Shown: piece after piece, positions 26,063 to 35,196 of the stretch
Numbering within the stretch: the first letter of the stretch is position 1
Layout of the letters: each line of letters opens with the position of its first letter
Position numbers and translations under genes: made by a program
From: Catelliglobosispora koreensis DSM 44566
Lineage (GTDB): Bacteria > Actinomycetota > Actinomycetes > Mycobacteriales > Micromonosporaceae
DNA length: 64,000 nt
Direction of reading: 5' to 3'
Assembly: GCF_000379685.1 (NCBI RefSeq)
Contig: NZ_KB903283.1
Coordinates: forward strand, 210,819-274,818
The notes under the pieces: model-generated
Seen by the model: the letters and a program-made list of their open reading frames with translations, nothing else
Databases searched by the model: none
Told to the model about the DNA's origin: nothing

Positions 26063-26098
26063 GCCAAAAGAGCCGGTGCTAGCACCGGCTCTTTTGGC
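26063..26098. terminator. 36-base perfect palindrome, bidirectional terminator
   Basis: GCCAAAAGAGCCGGTGCT and its exact complement form an 18-base stem, with A4 and T4 tracts in the right place for intrinsic termination in both directions. It separates convergent stops at 26056 (+) and 26108 (-). Confidence 0.85.
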
Positions 26099-26107
26099 GT
26101 CTCCGGA

Positions 26108-27205
26108 TCACGAAACCGGGACTGGCGCGGTTTTCGCGTTGGCGACGATGTGATTGGCGACGTGCTCGGCATCCTTGCCCGCGCCACCGATCAGCATCGA
26201 AGTGAACCCGCGCTGGAACGACAAACCGGTGAAGTAGAGCCCCGGAGCCGAAGGCACCACGCCCCGTTCCTCCACCGGCCAGCCGTCCTCCCCCATCACC
26301 GGCAGGTCAATCCAGCTGAAGTTCTGCCGGAAACCGGTGCACCACACCACATTGGCGACATCCAGCTGACGATCGTCACCGAGCACCGGCTGTCCCTTCT
26401 GGACACCCGTGACGCGATCGGTAACCCGCTCAACGCCAGCGGTCGCCAGATCTGCCTTCTTCACGCGCAGCAGTGGACCACCGTGGTGACGCACATCTTC
26501 ACGCATCTTGCGGCCCATGGGGGTACTCATCGTGAGCACCTTGTCCCAAACGAACCACAGCACGGGAAACATCAGCCGTATCTGTGGACTGTCGAGCTTG
26601 AACGGAACCTGCCCGGTGTCGCGGCCACACAGCACGGTGGGGTGACCCGCCTTCGCCGCTTCAAACGCGATGTCCCCGCCCGAGTGCGATGCCCCCACGA
26701 CCAGGACTGGGCCTTCGGCTAGCTGCGAGACTCCTTTGTATTGACTCGAGTGCAGCTGCACGATAGCTGGGTCGAGCTCTTGGGAAAAGACTGGTGTATA
26801 GGGCTTTCCAAACGTACCCGACGCGACGACGACGTTGTCGGCGGTGAACGTGTGCTCGCCTGCTTCGATCAGGAAGTGGCCGTCCTGTTTGGTCACGCGC
26901 TGAACCGTCACTCCGCTTTGGACGCCTAACTGGAAGCGGCTGGCGTATTCCTCAAGGAAATCGCCGACTTCGTCTTTAGTGGGATAGGCCCAGTCCGGTG
27001 CCGGAAACGGCATGCCGGGCAGGCCATCATAACGCGCCGGACTGTAGAGGCGCATGGTTTCCCAGTGCCGGCGCCAGTTGTCCCCCACGCGCCGCTGCGC
27101 GTCCAGAATGACGAACTGACGGCCTTGCCTGGACAGGTGATAGCCCGTGGCCAGTCCTGCCTGGCCGGCGCCGATAATCACGGTTTCGAGGTGCCTGGCG
27201 GACAT
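26108..27205 (-). CDS. Flavin-containing monooxygenase-like FAD/NAD(P)H oxidoreductase
   Basis: This 365-residue enzyme has two Rossmann motifs: GAGQAGLATG for FAD near residue 12 and VVGASHSGGD for NAD(P)H near residue 170. It also carries GDNWRRHWETMRLYSPARY after the first motif and WCTGFRQNFSWIDLP near the C-terminus, the pattern of bacterial FMO/YUCCA-like or CzcO-annotated oxidoreductases. It probably inserts oxygen into a small nitrogen or sulfur compound; the substrate is unknown. ATG start with GAGGAGG five bases upstream. Its first 179 bases are overlapped in another frame by the 3' extension of the preceding small membrane protein gene. Confidence 0.9.
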   Translation of the reverse strand: MSARHLETVIIGAGQAGLATGYHLSRQGRQFVILDAQRRVGDNWRRHWETMRLYSPARYDGLPGMPFPAPDWAYPTKDEVGDFLEEYASRFQLGVQSGVTVQRVTKQDGHFLIEAGEHTFTADNVVVASGTFGKPYTPVFSQELDPAIVQLHSSQYKGVSQLAEGPVLVVGASHSGGDIAFEAAKAGHPTVLCGRDTGQVPFKLDSPQIRLMFPVLWFVWDKVLTMSTPMGRKMREDVRHHGGPLLRVKKADLATAGVERVTDRVTGVQKGQPVLGDDRQLDVANVVWCTGFRQNFSWIDLPVMGEDGWPVEERGVVPSAPGLYFTGLSFQRGFTSMLIGGAGKDAEHVANHIVANAKTAPVPVS

Positions 27206-27479
27206 TTCTCCTCCTCGATGCGGCGAAACGCAGATACCACGTCAGCATCAGCGCGGTCGACACCAGGTAGAAGGCGTGCAACGCCCAGACCGGGCCCGCG
27301 GGCAGATGGAACACGTACACCGAATGAATGGCGTTGCCCACGTTGGCCAGCACGATGTTGCCGAAGCTGTAGGAACTCAGATCCTTTGTCCGGGCCGCTT
27401 TCCACAGCATGGGCATCATGCTTGCCGCGAAAATCGCTGTCGAGACAGACCCCGCGATGATGGGAACACTCGCGTCCAT
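27027..27479 (-). CDS. SemiSWEET-like (PQ-loop) membrane protein with run-on C-terminus
   Basis: Residues 1-90 look like a three-helix SemiSWEET/PQ-loop protein: IIAGSVSTAIFAASMMPMLW, a PQ-loop-like KAARTKDLSSYSFGNIVLANVGNAI, and WALHAFYLVSTALMLTWYLRF. The remaining 60 residues are Arg/Pro/Gly-rich and translate the monooxygenase gene in another frame, which is not expected of a real domain. The original stop near the RFAASRRR position seems to have been lost. The start ATG at 27479 is followed by a plausible membrane insertion sequence. A sugar or small-metabolite carrier is the family role, but activity of this version is uncertain. Confidence 0.6.
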   Translation of the reverse strand: MDASVPIIAGSVSTAIFAASMMPMLWKAARTKDLSSYSFGNIVLANVGNAIHSVYVFHLPAGPVWALHAFYLVSTALMLTWYLRFAASRRRNVRQAPRNRDYRRRPGRTGHGLSPVQARPSVRHSGRAAARGGQLAPALGNHAPLQSGAL

Positions 27480-27595
27480 CGCTGGCCTCCCTCGTAGCTC
27501 CTTCTCCTGACGCCTTTGACGCTAGGCGTGCGGACACATGTGGAGCTTCGGGAGAAGTACCCAACCGGCCGTGGGGCGGGTATGGGTAGAAATGC

Positions 27596-29233
27596 TCATA
27601 GCAAGCCGTTGTCGAAGGCGTGGGCAGCCGCCGCGGTGCGCGAGGAGACGTTCAGTTTGCCGAAGATGTTGCTCAGGTGCCGGGCGACGGTCTTCTCGCT
27701 GAGGAACAGCTCCGCGGCGATAGCCTGATTGCTCTTGCCAGAGGCGACCAGCCGGAGCACTTCTAGTTCCCGGCCGGTCAGGCCCGAGGCGTTGGGACGG
27801 GCCGCCTTACGGCTTAGCGCCTCGATACGGGCCAATTCTGGTGCCGCGCCGAGCGTTTGCAGGATGTGACGGGCCGCGTCGAGTTCCATCGCGGCGGTGT
27901 CATCGTCGCCCAGCTCGCCGCAGGCTTGGCTGACCAGGATGCGGATCCGCGCGGATTCATAGGGCACATCAAGGTCGCGCCACAACGACCACGCTTTCCT
28001 CAGCGCGCCAAGCGCGACGGCTGGATTTCCTTCGGCCAGCTGCACCGCGCCGCGCGCGTGCGCCGCATGGGCTTGCAACGCGGTGGTGTCATAGCGCTCA
28101 GCGATTTCAGCCAGTTCCCCGGCGCCTTTCCTGGCCTCGTCGAGCTGCTCGGCTGCCAGCATGATCTCGACGTAGGCGGGAAGCAGCCTAGCGCGGTCCA
28201 GCACCTCGGCCGCCTCCGACAGGGCACGCCCAATGGCGGCCGCGGCCGTGTCGGTCTTGCCCTGTGACAGGCGCAGCAAAGCCAGGCCGGGCTGGGCATC
28301 GCGCCCGTAACGGCTGGCGGTCTGGTAAAGCTCGGTGGCCTCTTTCGTTTCGCCACGTAACCGGCGTACTTCGGCGAGCTGATAGAAGGCGCTGCCCGCC
28401 GCGATCTCGGCGAATCCTTTCGTCAGCGCGTCGCAAGCGAGCTCGGCCTCGCGGATCGCGTGCGGCCAGTCACCGCCGAGCTGCAGCAGCTCCGCCCGGT
28501 GAACCCGGCAGATCCCCGAATAGGCACCAGTGAACTGTGGTCTCTCGTCGCACCAAAGGTTTAGCGCGTTGGTCCACTCCCGGGCACGGCGCAGTTCATA
28601 GAACTCATAGCAGGTATCGATGACGGTGCAATAAACCAGTCCTCGCACGCGCGGATCGAGTTCTCCGCCGACCACACTGACCATCGCCTCATCGAGGAGC
28701 GCCAGCCCTTCTTCGACCCAGCCCTGCTTGATGCGGCTGCGCCCCTGAAGGTGGATCGCGAGCGTGACCAAATTCTGATCCCCGCACCGCAGGCCCAGCT
28801 CGAGCGCCTGCCCGGCGAGCTCAAACGCCGTGGCGGTGTCGCCCTGCCGTACGGCGCTATCCGCCTACGGCACGAGCAGGTATCCACGCTCGCCACAGCC
28901 TGGTTCGTTCTCTGTCAGCTTGGAAGCCCTGGTAAGCCAGGCGGCCGCTTGGGCGTAATCGCCCGTCATCGCCATCGCGTCTTGCAGCCAGTAGGCACAC
29001 CGCACCGCCGCGCCCAGCTCTTTCGCGTCAGCTCGTGCTTGATAGGCCCGCCGCAGCACCTGCGCCGTTTGCTCACCCCGGCCCAGCATCTGCGCACATT
29101 CCGCCAGCTTTTCCAAGTCGTCCACGCTCAGTGGATCCCCGGCGTCAGCCGCCGCGAAGGCGGTGCACGCATCAGCCCACGCCTGCCGCCGGTAGGCGTC
29201 ACGCGCGCGGTCTAGCTCAGCGGCTAACCCCAC
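27596..29233 (-). pseudogene. LuxR-family regulator split by an in-frame amber codon
   Basis: A single frame of 546 codons runs from GTG 29233 to 27596, with one internal TAG at 28867-28865. The upstream part (122 residues) ends YLLVP. The text resumes in the same frame with ADSAVRQGDTATAFELAGQAL, natural TPR-like sequence. The far C-terminus is a LuxR helix-turn-helix (LTGRELEVLRLVASGKSNQAIAAEL, EKTVARHLSNIFGKLNV). So one base change (probably CAG or GAG to TAG) separates the N-terminal TPR region from the rest. An internal start could make the DNA-binding half (391 residues from 28771). Intact relatives are about 540 residues and lack an ATPase domain. Confidence 0.85.
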
Positions 29234-29272
29234 GGTTCAATTGGACCCCCATCGAGCCCTCCTGTCACGCAC

Positions 29273-29908
29273 TCAGGCGGTGTTGAGCCAGGCGAGGACG
29301 GCAAGGACGCGGCGGTTGTCGTCGGGTGCGGGCGGGAGGTCGAGTTTGGTGAAGATGTTGTTGATGTGCTTATCGACCGCCTTCTCCGTGACGTAGAGGC
29401 GATTGGCGATGGCGGCGTTTGACCGGCCTTCCGCGATGAGGGTCAGCACGTCCCGCTCACGGTCCGTCAAGCGATCCATGGGGCGGGCACTGACCAGTCC
29501 GGCCACGACCTCCGGGTCGAGGACCGTGCCGCCGGCGGCGACTTGGCGGACCGCCGCCACGAAGCCATCGACGTCCACGACACGGTCCTTGAGCAGATAG
29601 CCCACGGAACCTGTGCCGCCCGCGAGCAGTTCGCGTGCGTACAGCGGCTCGACGTATTGGCTCAGCATGAGCACCGGCAGATGTGGCCGCGTTGAGCGCG
29701 CGTGGATGACCGCTTCAAGGCCCTCGGTCGTGAACGTTGGGGGCATGCGGATGTCAACGATCGCGACGTCCAAGTCGTTGCGTGTCAAAGCTTCCGCCAA
29801 GGTGTCAGCCGTGCTGACGGCGGCGACGACACTGATGCCGCTGGCTTCGAGGATCCTAACCAGACCCACGCGCAGCAACGTCTGGTCTTCCGCGACGAGC
29901 GCCCTCAT
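29273..29908 (-). CDS. Response regulator, NarL/LuxR family
   Basis: This 211-residue regulator starts at the ATG that overlaps the kinase stop (ATGA at 29908-29905). It has acidic pocket AED, phosphoacceptor Asp52 in IVDIRMPPTF, YLLKDR and a LuxR helix-turn-helix (LTDRERDVLTLIAEGRSNAAIANRL, EKAVDKHINNIFTKLDL). It is the last gene of the ATPase-permease-kinase-regulator operon at 29273-33232 and is paralogous to the orphan regulator at 15203-15850. Confidence 0.93.
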   Translation of the reverse strand: MRALVAEDQTLLRVGLVRILEASGISVVAAVSTADTLAEALTRNDLDVAIVDIRMPPTFTTEGLEAVIHARSTRPHLPVLMLSQYVEPLYARELLAGGTGSVGYLLKDRVVDVDGFVAAVRQVAAGGTVLDPEVVAGLVSARPMDRLTDRERDVLTLIAEGRSNAAIANRLYVTEKAVDKHINNIFTKLDLPPAPDDNRRVLAVLAWLNTA

Positions 29909-31161
29909 CGTGCCCGGCACCGCACCTCCATGCGCACTTCGGTTCCTTCGCCCTCAGGGCTTATCACGGTAAGCGTCCCATCGAAGATGCTCAGCCGCCG
30001 GGCGACGCCCGACAGACCGCTGCCAGCCGGGTCGGCGCCACCGCGCCCGTCGTCGCCGACCGTTAGCCGAAGCATGTCGCCGTCATAGGCGCCGGTCACC
30101 CAGGCCCGCGTCGCGCGCGCGTGTTTGGCGACGTTGGCCAAGCATTCCGCGACGGCGAAGTAGACCGCCGACTCGACCGGTGGGGCAAGCCGGGGCAGGT
30201 TCAGGGCGACCGTGACCGGGATGGGGATCGGGATAGCCAAGGATTCGATGCCCCCGGTTAGGCCACGATCGGCTAGTACCGGCGGATGAATTCCTCGCAC
30301 AAGCGTGCGCAGATCCTCTAGCGCGCTGATCGTCGTGTCTCGCGCTTCTCGCAGGAGCTCCACGGCGGCATCAGGATCGGTGTGTACCAGCTTCTCGGCC
30401 AAGCCAACGCTCATGCCCGTGGCGGCGATCCTCGCCTGGGCGCCATCGTGCAAGTCACGCTCGATGCGGCGCAGCTCGGCCTCGTTGTGATCGACTGTCG
30501 CCGAGCGGGACTGGACGACCTCATCCACCCGCTCGCGCAGGCGCTCGATGCGTGAATGGTCGAGGATGCCGCTGTCGGCACGCACCCGGCCCCGCACGAT
30601 CGGCACGGTAACGAACCACCAGACCAAAAGCGACGGTCCTAACAGGACAGACGCGATCGCGAACCAGAGCCAGTTCCCCATCGATAGGCCGACAATCATG
30701 TGTGCCGTTGGCCCGATGAGAAAGAAGACCGGAATAAGCGACATCAACAGGCCACCTGTTCCGGAGAACCAGCAGAACGCGAAGTCGCGCCACCGCGCCG
30801 GATCGCGGCCCCACACGAACACCGTCGTGAACGGGTTTTTCTCAGTGGTCTCGGCGTAATCAGCGACCACCGTCTCACCCAGCAGCCGCCCCGCGACTTT
30901 GCGGTGCACTCCGGCCAGCAGCGCCGCCAACGGCACCACCAGCCACAGCACGAAGAAACCGGTCAGCGACAGCAGAGCGGGAAAGGCACCGACCATGAGC
31001 AGTGCCAGCACGAGCGCCGGAATCCCCAATAGCGCATGGCCAGCCGACAGCACGGTGAGCCTAAGCCGCTCGGCGGCTCCAGCCTGGCCCAGGCCGGCTG
31101 GCACCGCGGAAAGCGGTGCCAGCCAAGTTCGCGGTGACTCCACAACCGGAAAGTCTCTCAC
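29905..31161 (-). CDS. Two-component sensor histidine kinase with DUF-type membrane domain
   Basis: This 418-residue kinase is of the class with two pairs of membrane helices (LSAGHALLGIPALVLALLMVGAF, LTGFFVLWLVVPLAALLAGV, LLMSLIPVFFLIGPTAHMI, WLWFAIASVLLGPSLLVWWF) around a cytoplasmic or outer loop. The histidine motif RIERDLHDGAQARIAATGM is followed by LRTLVRGIHPPVLADRGL and the ATPase motifs ECLANVAKHARA and GDDGRGGADPAGSGLSGV. The GTG at 31161 overlaps the permease stop (GTGA), which fixes the start. Its R-G-I-H-P-P position is exactly where the decayed copy at 16230 begins. Confidence 0.92.
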   Translation of the reverse strand: MRDFPVVESPRTWLAPLSAVPAGLGQAGAAERLRLTVLSAGHALLGIPALVLALLMVGAFPALLSLTGFFVLWLVVPLAALLAGVHRKVAGRLLGETVVADYAETTEKNPFTTVFVWGRDPARWRDFAFCWFSGTGGLLMSLIPVFFLIGPTAHMIVGLSMGNWLWFAIASVLLGPSLLVWWFVTVPIVRGRVRADSGILDHSRIERLRERVDEVVQSRSATVDHNEAELRRIERDLHDGAQARIAATGMSVGLAEKLVHTDPDAAVELLREARDTTISALEDLRTLVRGIHPPVLADRGLTGGIESLAIPIPIPVTVALNLPRLAPPVESAVYFAVAECLANVAKHARATRAWVTGAYDGDMLRLTVGDDGRGGADPAGSGLSGVARRLSIFDGTLTVISPEGEGTEVRMEVRCRAR

Positions 31162-32480
31162 CGAGCTGCCCGGCGCTGCGCGCCCCATGCGGCACCCGCG
31201 GTCACGATCACCGCCACGGCCGAGATGAAGGGCGGCAGCCACAGCTGGCCGTTTGGCACGAGCCCCTCGTGGCGGACGACCGAATACGGCACGGCCGTCG
31301 CCATCGCGCCCAGCAACCCCAGGCCGATCCCCAAGACGGCCACGACCACCGCCTCCAGAACGACACTGGTGCGCAGCTGCCGGGCCGTCGCCCCCAGCCG
31401 CCAGAGCCGGTCCAGCTCGGGGCGACGGTGCACCACCACGGCGACCGTGGCATTGACCACCATAATCAAGGAGAACAGGCTGATCATTCCAATGACGACA
31501 GCGTTAATCATCGCGATGGTGTCGCCCACTCCCTCGGGATCGCCTGCCGCCGCGAGCGTACGGTCGTCGATGCCCACCATCAGCAACGTCCCCACAGCGG
31601 TGGAAACAAACACGATCACCGGCGCGAGCATCCCCGCGAGCACGCCCGCCCGGCGGGTCAGGTTCTGCACGGCCAAGTGACCGCTCCCGGAACCCGAAAG
31701 CAGCGGGCGCAATGGCGTCGCCAGCACGCGCAGAAGCCAGGGAGCCAGTGCCGCCAGCCCAACGCCCGCAACGATCGAGGCCGATCCCGACGTCTGCATC
31801 GCGGCGTAAGCGTCGGTGGCCTTGCCCGTAACCGTGATGGTGACGATGGCTGACGCCAGACCACTCGCGATAAGCAAGGCGCCCAACAGGATCCGCCACC
31901 AGCGCAGCCGCCGCACCGGCACCTCTGCCTGCCGCAGCGAGAAGGTCGCGGCGCCACGCGTGGCCCGGCGAGACGAAATCCAAGCCGCGACCGTGCCGAC
32001 CACGACCACGACACCGGCCGCCATCGATGGCGAAGCCAGGCTCGCGTCATATGACGACGCCGACGTGATGAGATTGCCGCGCTGCAACGCATCGAACAGC
32101 GCCGGTCCGCCAGCCAGGGCAACCACGACACCGGCCGCCGCCGCGAAAAGCGTTACCACCATGGCCTCGTACACGATCAGCGCACGCACCTGTTTCGGTG
32201 TCGCGCCAATGGTCCGCAATAGACCAGCCTCGCGAACGCGTTGCTCGGCAACGATGCCGACCGTCGAGGCGATCGAGAACAGCACGATGACGGTGCTCCA
32301 GCCGCCAACGACGCCGCCCATGATGATGAGAAGCTCGCGATCGTCTTCGTGCGCGCTAAAGGCCGATTCCACAAGCGTCGCGAACGACGCCATCATCGCG
32401 GTGCCAAGCAATGCGGCTATGAACGTCGCGACGGCCGCCGGGTAACGGTGCCGTAGCGAACGAACGGCTAGCGCCTTCAT
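31158..32480 (-). CDS. ABC transporter permease, FtsX type
   Basis: This 440-residue permease has eight or so helices and two FtsX cores. It opens MKALAVRSLRHRYPAAVATFIAALLGT and carries IASTVGIVAEQRVREAGLLRTIGATPKQVRALIVYEAMVVTLF, the ATPase-contact loop of the first core. The second core has VVVHRRPELDRLWRLGATARQL. Outer loops are short, unlike MacB. The start overlaps the ATPase stop and the end overlaps the kinase start, so all four genes of the operon are coupled. Substrate unknown; export of an antibiotic or lipid sensed by the kinase is the typical scenario. Confidence 0.92.
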   Translation of the reverse strand: MKALAVRSLRHRYPAAVATFIAALLGTAMMASFATLVESAFSAHEDDRELLIIMGGVVGGWSTVIVLFSIASTVGIVAEQRVREAGLLRTIGATPKQVRALIVYEAMVVTLFAAAAGVVVALAGGPALFDALQRGNLITSASSYDASLASPSMAAGVVVVVGTVAAWISSRRATRGAATFSLRQAEVPVRRLRWWRILLGALLIASGLASAIVTITVTGKATDAYAAMQTSGSASIVAGVGLAALAPWLLRVLATPLRPLLSGSGSGHLAVQNLTRRAGVLAGMLAPVIVFVSTAVGTLLMVGIDDRTLAAAGDPEGVGDTIAMINAVVIGMISLFSLIMVVNATVAVVVHRRPELDRLWRLGATARQLRTSVVLEAVVVAVLGIGLGLLGAMATAVPYSVVRHEGLVPNGQLWLPPFISAVAVIVTAGAAWGAQRRAAR

Positions 32481-33232
32481 CGCCCCGCTCCCACGAGCTG
32501 ATCGAGATGAGCCAGCTGCGCGGCGACCGCGTCCACGCTTGGCGCGGCCATCTTTCCGGCCACGCGGCCGTCGACCAAGAACACAACCTTGTCCGCGTAC
32601 GAGGCTGCGAGCGGATCGTGAGTAACCATCACCGTCGTTTGCCCGAGTTCGTCAACGGCAGACCTGAGCAACCGCAACACCTCGCGGGCGGTCGCGCTGT
32701 CGAGCGCCCCCGTTGGCTCATCAGCGAGCATGACGGCCGGTTGCGCGACCAGTGCCCGCGCGATAGCGACGCGCTGTTGCTGACCGCCAGACAGGGCGCT
32801 CGGCAGGTGTTCCGCCCGGCTCGCGAGGCCCACGCGGGCTAAAGCCAGTTGCACTGCTTGCTTTTCCGCGCGCCGGCCCGCCAGCTTCGCGGGCAGTGCC
32901 ACATTCTCTTGTGCGGTCAGATACGGAATGAGGCTGAAATCCTGGAACACGAAGCCAATCCGGTCGCGGCGCATCCGCGTCCGCCGCGTCTCGTCCCACC
33001 CTGTGACGTCGGTTCCCTCCAGCAGCACCCGGCCCGACGTCGGCCGCTCCAGCCCCGCGACACACGCGAGGAAAGTCGACTTGCCCGAGCCTGACGGCCC
33101 CATGATGGCCGTAAACGTGCCGCGAGCGAAGGTCAAGTCGACGCCGACGAGAGCATCAACAGCACCGGCCCCGGATCCGTGCCGCTTCGTAAGGCCCTCG
33201 ACCGCGAGGGCGGGAGTGTCATCAACAACCAT
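32477..33232 (-). CDS. ABC transporter ATP-binding protein
   Basis: This 251-residue ATPase has Walker A GPSGSGKST, Q-loop FVFQDFSLIPYLTAQENV, signature LSGGQQQRVAIARAL, Walker B AVMLADEPTGALD and switch His in VMVTHDPLAAS. I chose the ATG at 33232 (MVVDDTPAL). TAGCGT lies seven bases upstream, suggesting a leaderless message, while the longer open frame upstream is Pro/Ser/Arg-rich and not natural. First gene of the intact four-gene operon. The homologous ATPase at 16247-16968 has lost one base after MVT. Confidence 0.92.
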   Translation of the reverse strand: MVVDDTPALAVEGLTKRHGSGAGAVDALVGVDLTFARGTFTAIMGPSGSGKSTFLACVAGLERPTSGRVLLEGTDVTGWDETRRTRMRRDRIGFVFQDFSLIPYLTAQENVALPAKLAGRRAEKQAVQLALARVGLASRAEHLPSALSGGQQQRVAIARALVAQPAVMLADEPTGALDSATAREVLRLLRSAVDELGQTTVMVTHDPLAASYADKVVFLVDGRVAGKMAAPSVDAVAAQLAHLDQLVGAGR

Positions 33233-33317
33233 GCAAACGACGCTAGGCATCGCCGCGTACGGGATCGATAGTGTTGCTCCGACCCTCCACGGTAGGGCTG
33301 ACCCCACCACCCGGCGA

Positions 33318-33803
33318 TCACGTGATGGGGGTGCGGTGGTCTTTGGCGATGCCGTGGAGTGCGCAGGGCTGGCGTGGCGGGCGGGGGCACAGGACGGATA
33401 GCTCCGAGGCGGTCGCGCGGAAAAGCCGGTACGGCGCGGAGCCGGTGACGTCCTCACGGGACAGTGCGGAACCACCACGGCTCGGCGGTCCTGGGTAGAC
33501 GGTGAGGCCCTCGTCAAGCGCGTTGGCGGTTAGTGACGTGGCCTCAGCCGTCACATAGACGGCGCGCCCGTGGTACGCGGGGACTGTCGAGTCGAAGATG
33601 ACGATGCCAACCCGCGGACGCTCGGCGATGTTCAGTGAGTGCACGGCGTCCAATGTGGACACCCAGTAGAACTGACGGTAGCCGGCACTGGCGAAGTACA
33701 CCGGTGATGCCCACGGGTTACCACCGTGATCCGCGGTGGCCAGGGTCAAGTACCGGTTGGTGTCAATGATGTCGCGGGCCAGGGCGCAGAGTTCGTCGGT
33801 CAT
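33318..33803 (-). CDS. Pyridoxamine 5'-phosphate oxidase-like FMN-binding split-barrel protein
   Basis: This 161-residue protein has the split-barrel pattern LCALARDIIDTNRYLTLATADHGGNPWASPVYFAS, FYWVSTLDAVHSLNIAERPRVGIVIFDS and GRAVYVTAEATSL. Such small proteins bind FMN, F420 or haem and often reduce xenobiotics or act on stress metabolites. I chose the ATG at 33803 because AAGGA lies about eight bases upstream; ATGs at 33827 and further up would add 8-18 residues. Divergent from the lactonase gene. Substrate unknown. Confidence 0.82.
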   Translation of the reverse strand: MTDELCALARDIIDTNRYLTLATADHGGNPWASPVYFASAGYRQFYWVSTLDAVHSLNIAERPRVGIVIFDSTVPAYHGRAVYVTAEATSLTANALDEGLTVYPGPPSRGGSALSREDVTGSAPYRLFRATASELSVLCPRPPRQPCALHGIAKDHRTPIT

Positions 33804-33914
33804 CGCGGGATCGTCCTTTTCGAACATTGATTCGTACCGGTTTACGAACCTGGACACAGATTATTCCCTCATGCATCATCAGCAAAGTTTGTTTCCTAAA
33901 CGAGGAGGCCACAC

Positions 33915-35027
33915 GTGGGATTCCAAAGACGTCAGATCTTGGGAATGGCGGGGGCGATCGCAGGAACATCACTCTTATCAGCACCAGCCCAGGCGGGCGG
34001 CCACCACAGGCGCGTCTACCTTGGCAGTTACACCTCGGCCGGTGGCGGTGGCGTCGGGCTGGGGCGGCTCAACTCAGCTACCGGACAGCTAGTCATCGAA
34101 GACTGGTTCGATGCGGTCGCCGATCCCTCGTGGGCCGATCTGTCACCAGACAGGCGATCGCTATATACCACAAGCGAATTGGTCCCCGATGGGATTGTCA
34201 GCGCGTTCCGCCTGGATGAACACGGCCGCCCCCGTCTGGCGAACAGTCAGCCCACTGGCCAGGGTCCCGTGCACGTGGCCGTTCATCCCAGCGGACGGCA
34301 TCTGTTCACCTCGCTCTACACCACGGGAAGCGTTGTGGCGCATGCGATTCTGCCTGACCGGACTGTCGGTTCGATCACGGACACGGAGGTGCACGCCGCC
34401 GAACCAGGCCAGGTGCAGGCTCGCACGCATCAGGTGGTCACCGATCCGTCCGCCCGGTGGATTCTGTCGGCTGATCTCGGCGTTGACGCGGTTTTCGTCT
34501 CAAGATTCCACTCACGCACCGGTCAACTCGGGCCAGCACAGCGCGTGCGGTTCAAGGCCGGGTCGGGTCCGCGGCATCTCGTGTTTCACCCGCACGGACG
34601 GTTCGTTTATGTCGCGTGCGAGCAGGACTCGACCGTCGCCGTGTGCCGGTGGCGCGACGGCGTGCTCACGCCAGTGCAAACACTGCCCACATTGCTCGAG
34701 CCACCGTCCACACGCAACTATCCGGCCGAAATCGCCGTCTCGGGCGATGGGCGGTTCGTTTACGTTTCCAACCGCGGTCACAACAGCGTCGCCGTTTTCG
34801 CGGTCTCCCAAGGCGGCGCCTCACTGAGACTCATCGCCACGCCATCGTGTGGCGGCACGTGGCCACGCCACATGACCATTGATCCGTCAGGAAACTGGCT
34901 GTATCTCGCCAACCAGCAGTCCAACGAGGTCGTCTGGTTCCGGCTCGACCGCCAGACCGGTCTTCCCGTGAGCGAACCAGCCGGCCGGGTGAGCGCCACG
35001 GCGGTGACGCAGGTGCGTATCGTCTGA
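33915..35027 (+). CDS. Tat-exported lactonase family (6-phosphogluconolactonase-like) beta-propeller
   Basis: This 370-residue protein opens with a Tat-like signal (QRRQILGMAGAIAGTSLLSAPAQA, twin arginine at 5-6). It continues as a seven-bladed YbhE/Pgl-type propeller: VYLGSYTSAGGGGVGLG, PSWADLSPDRRSLYTT, GQGPVHVAVHPSGRHLFTSLYTTGSV, ARTHQVVTDPSARWILSADLGVD, GSGPRHLVFHPHGRFVYVACEQDSTV and NYPAEIAVSGDGRFVYVSNRGHNSV. The last blade has GGTWPRHMTIDPSGNWLYLANQQSNEV. Export makes a role on extracellular lactones more likely than in the pentose phosphate pathway. GTG start with GAGGAGG six bases upstream; followed by its own hairpin terminator. Confidence 0.9.
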   Translation: MGFQRRQILGMAGAIAGTSLLSAPAQAGGHHRRVYLGSYTSAGGGGVGLGRLNSATGQLVIEDWFDAVADPSWADLSPDRRSLYTTSELVPDGIVSAFRLDEHGRPRLANSQPTGQGPVHVAVHPSGRHLFTSLYTTGSVVAHAILPDRTVGSITDTEVHAAEPGQVQARTHQVVTDPSARWILSADLGVDAVFVSRFHSRTGQLGPAQRVRFKAGSGPRHLVFHPHGRFVYVACEQDSTVAVCRWRDGVLTPVQTLPTLLEPPSTRNYPAEIAVSGDGRFVYVSNRGHNSVAVFAVSQGGASLRLIATPSCGGTWPRHMTIDPSGNWLYLANQQSNEVVWFRLDRQTGLPVSEPAGRVSATAVTQVRIV

Positions 35028-35074
35028 GTTCGGTGGGCTCCGCCCGTGGTCGCGATAGGACGGAGCCACCGAAC
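35028..35074 (+). terminator. Hairpin terminator after the lactonase gene
   Basis: GTTCGGTG-G-GCTCCG pairs with CGGAGC-CACCGAAC (one bulge) around a loop of about 18 bases, starting immediately after the lactonase stop codon. Confidence 0.55.
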
Positions 35075-35196
35075 GTCACCTGGCGAGCGAAAGAACTGAT
35101 ACTAGCGCCGTGTTTGGGCGTCCCGCAGTACTATGGCCCTTCAACATATTTATTGTCATAGGTATAACCTGTGGTGAAGGTTTGGAGGACGCTGAG

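Noticed and set aside
27596..28771. Separate 391-residue LuxR regulator gene
   Set aside because: It is the 3' part of a longer same-frame gene broken by TAG; there is no good ribosome site at 28771.
28865..28867. Programmed readthrough or recoding of the TAG codon
   Set aside because: No conserved downstream structure or recoding context can be seen; a simple nonsense change is the simpler explanation.
32477..33517. 346-residue ABC ATPase with a 95-residue N-terminal extension
   Set aside because: The extension is Pro/Arg/Ser-rich and not conserved in the family; the ATG at 33232 has a -10 box seven bases before it.
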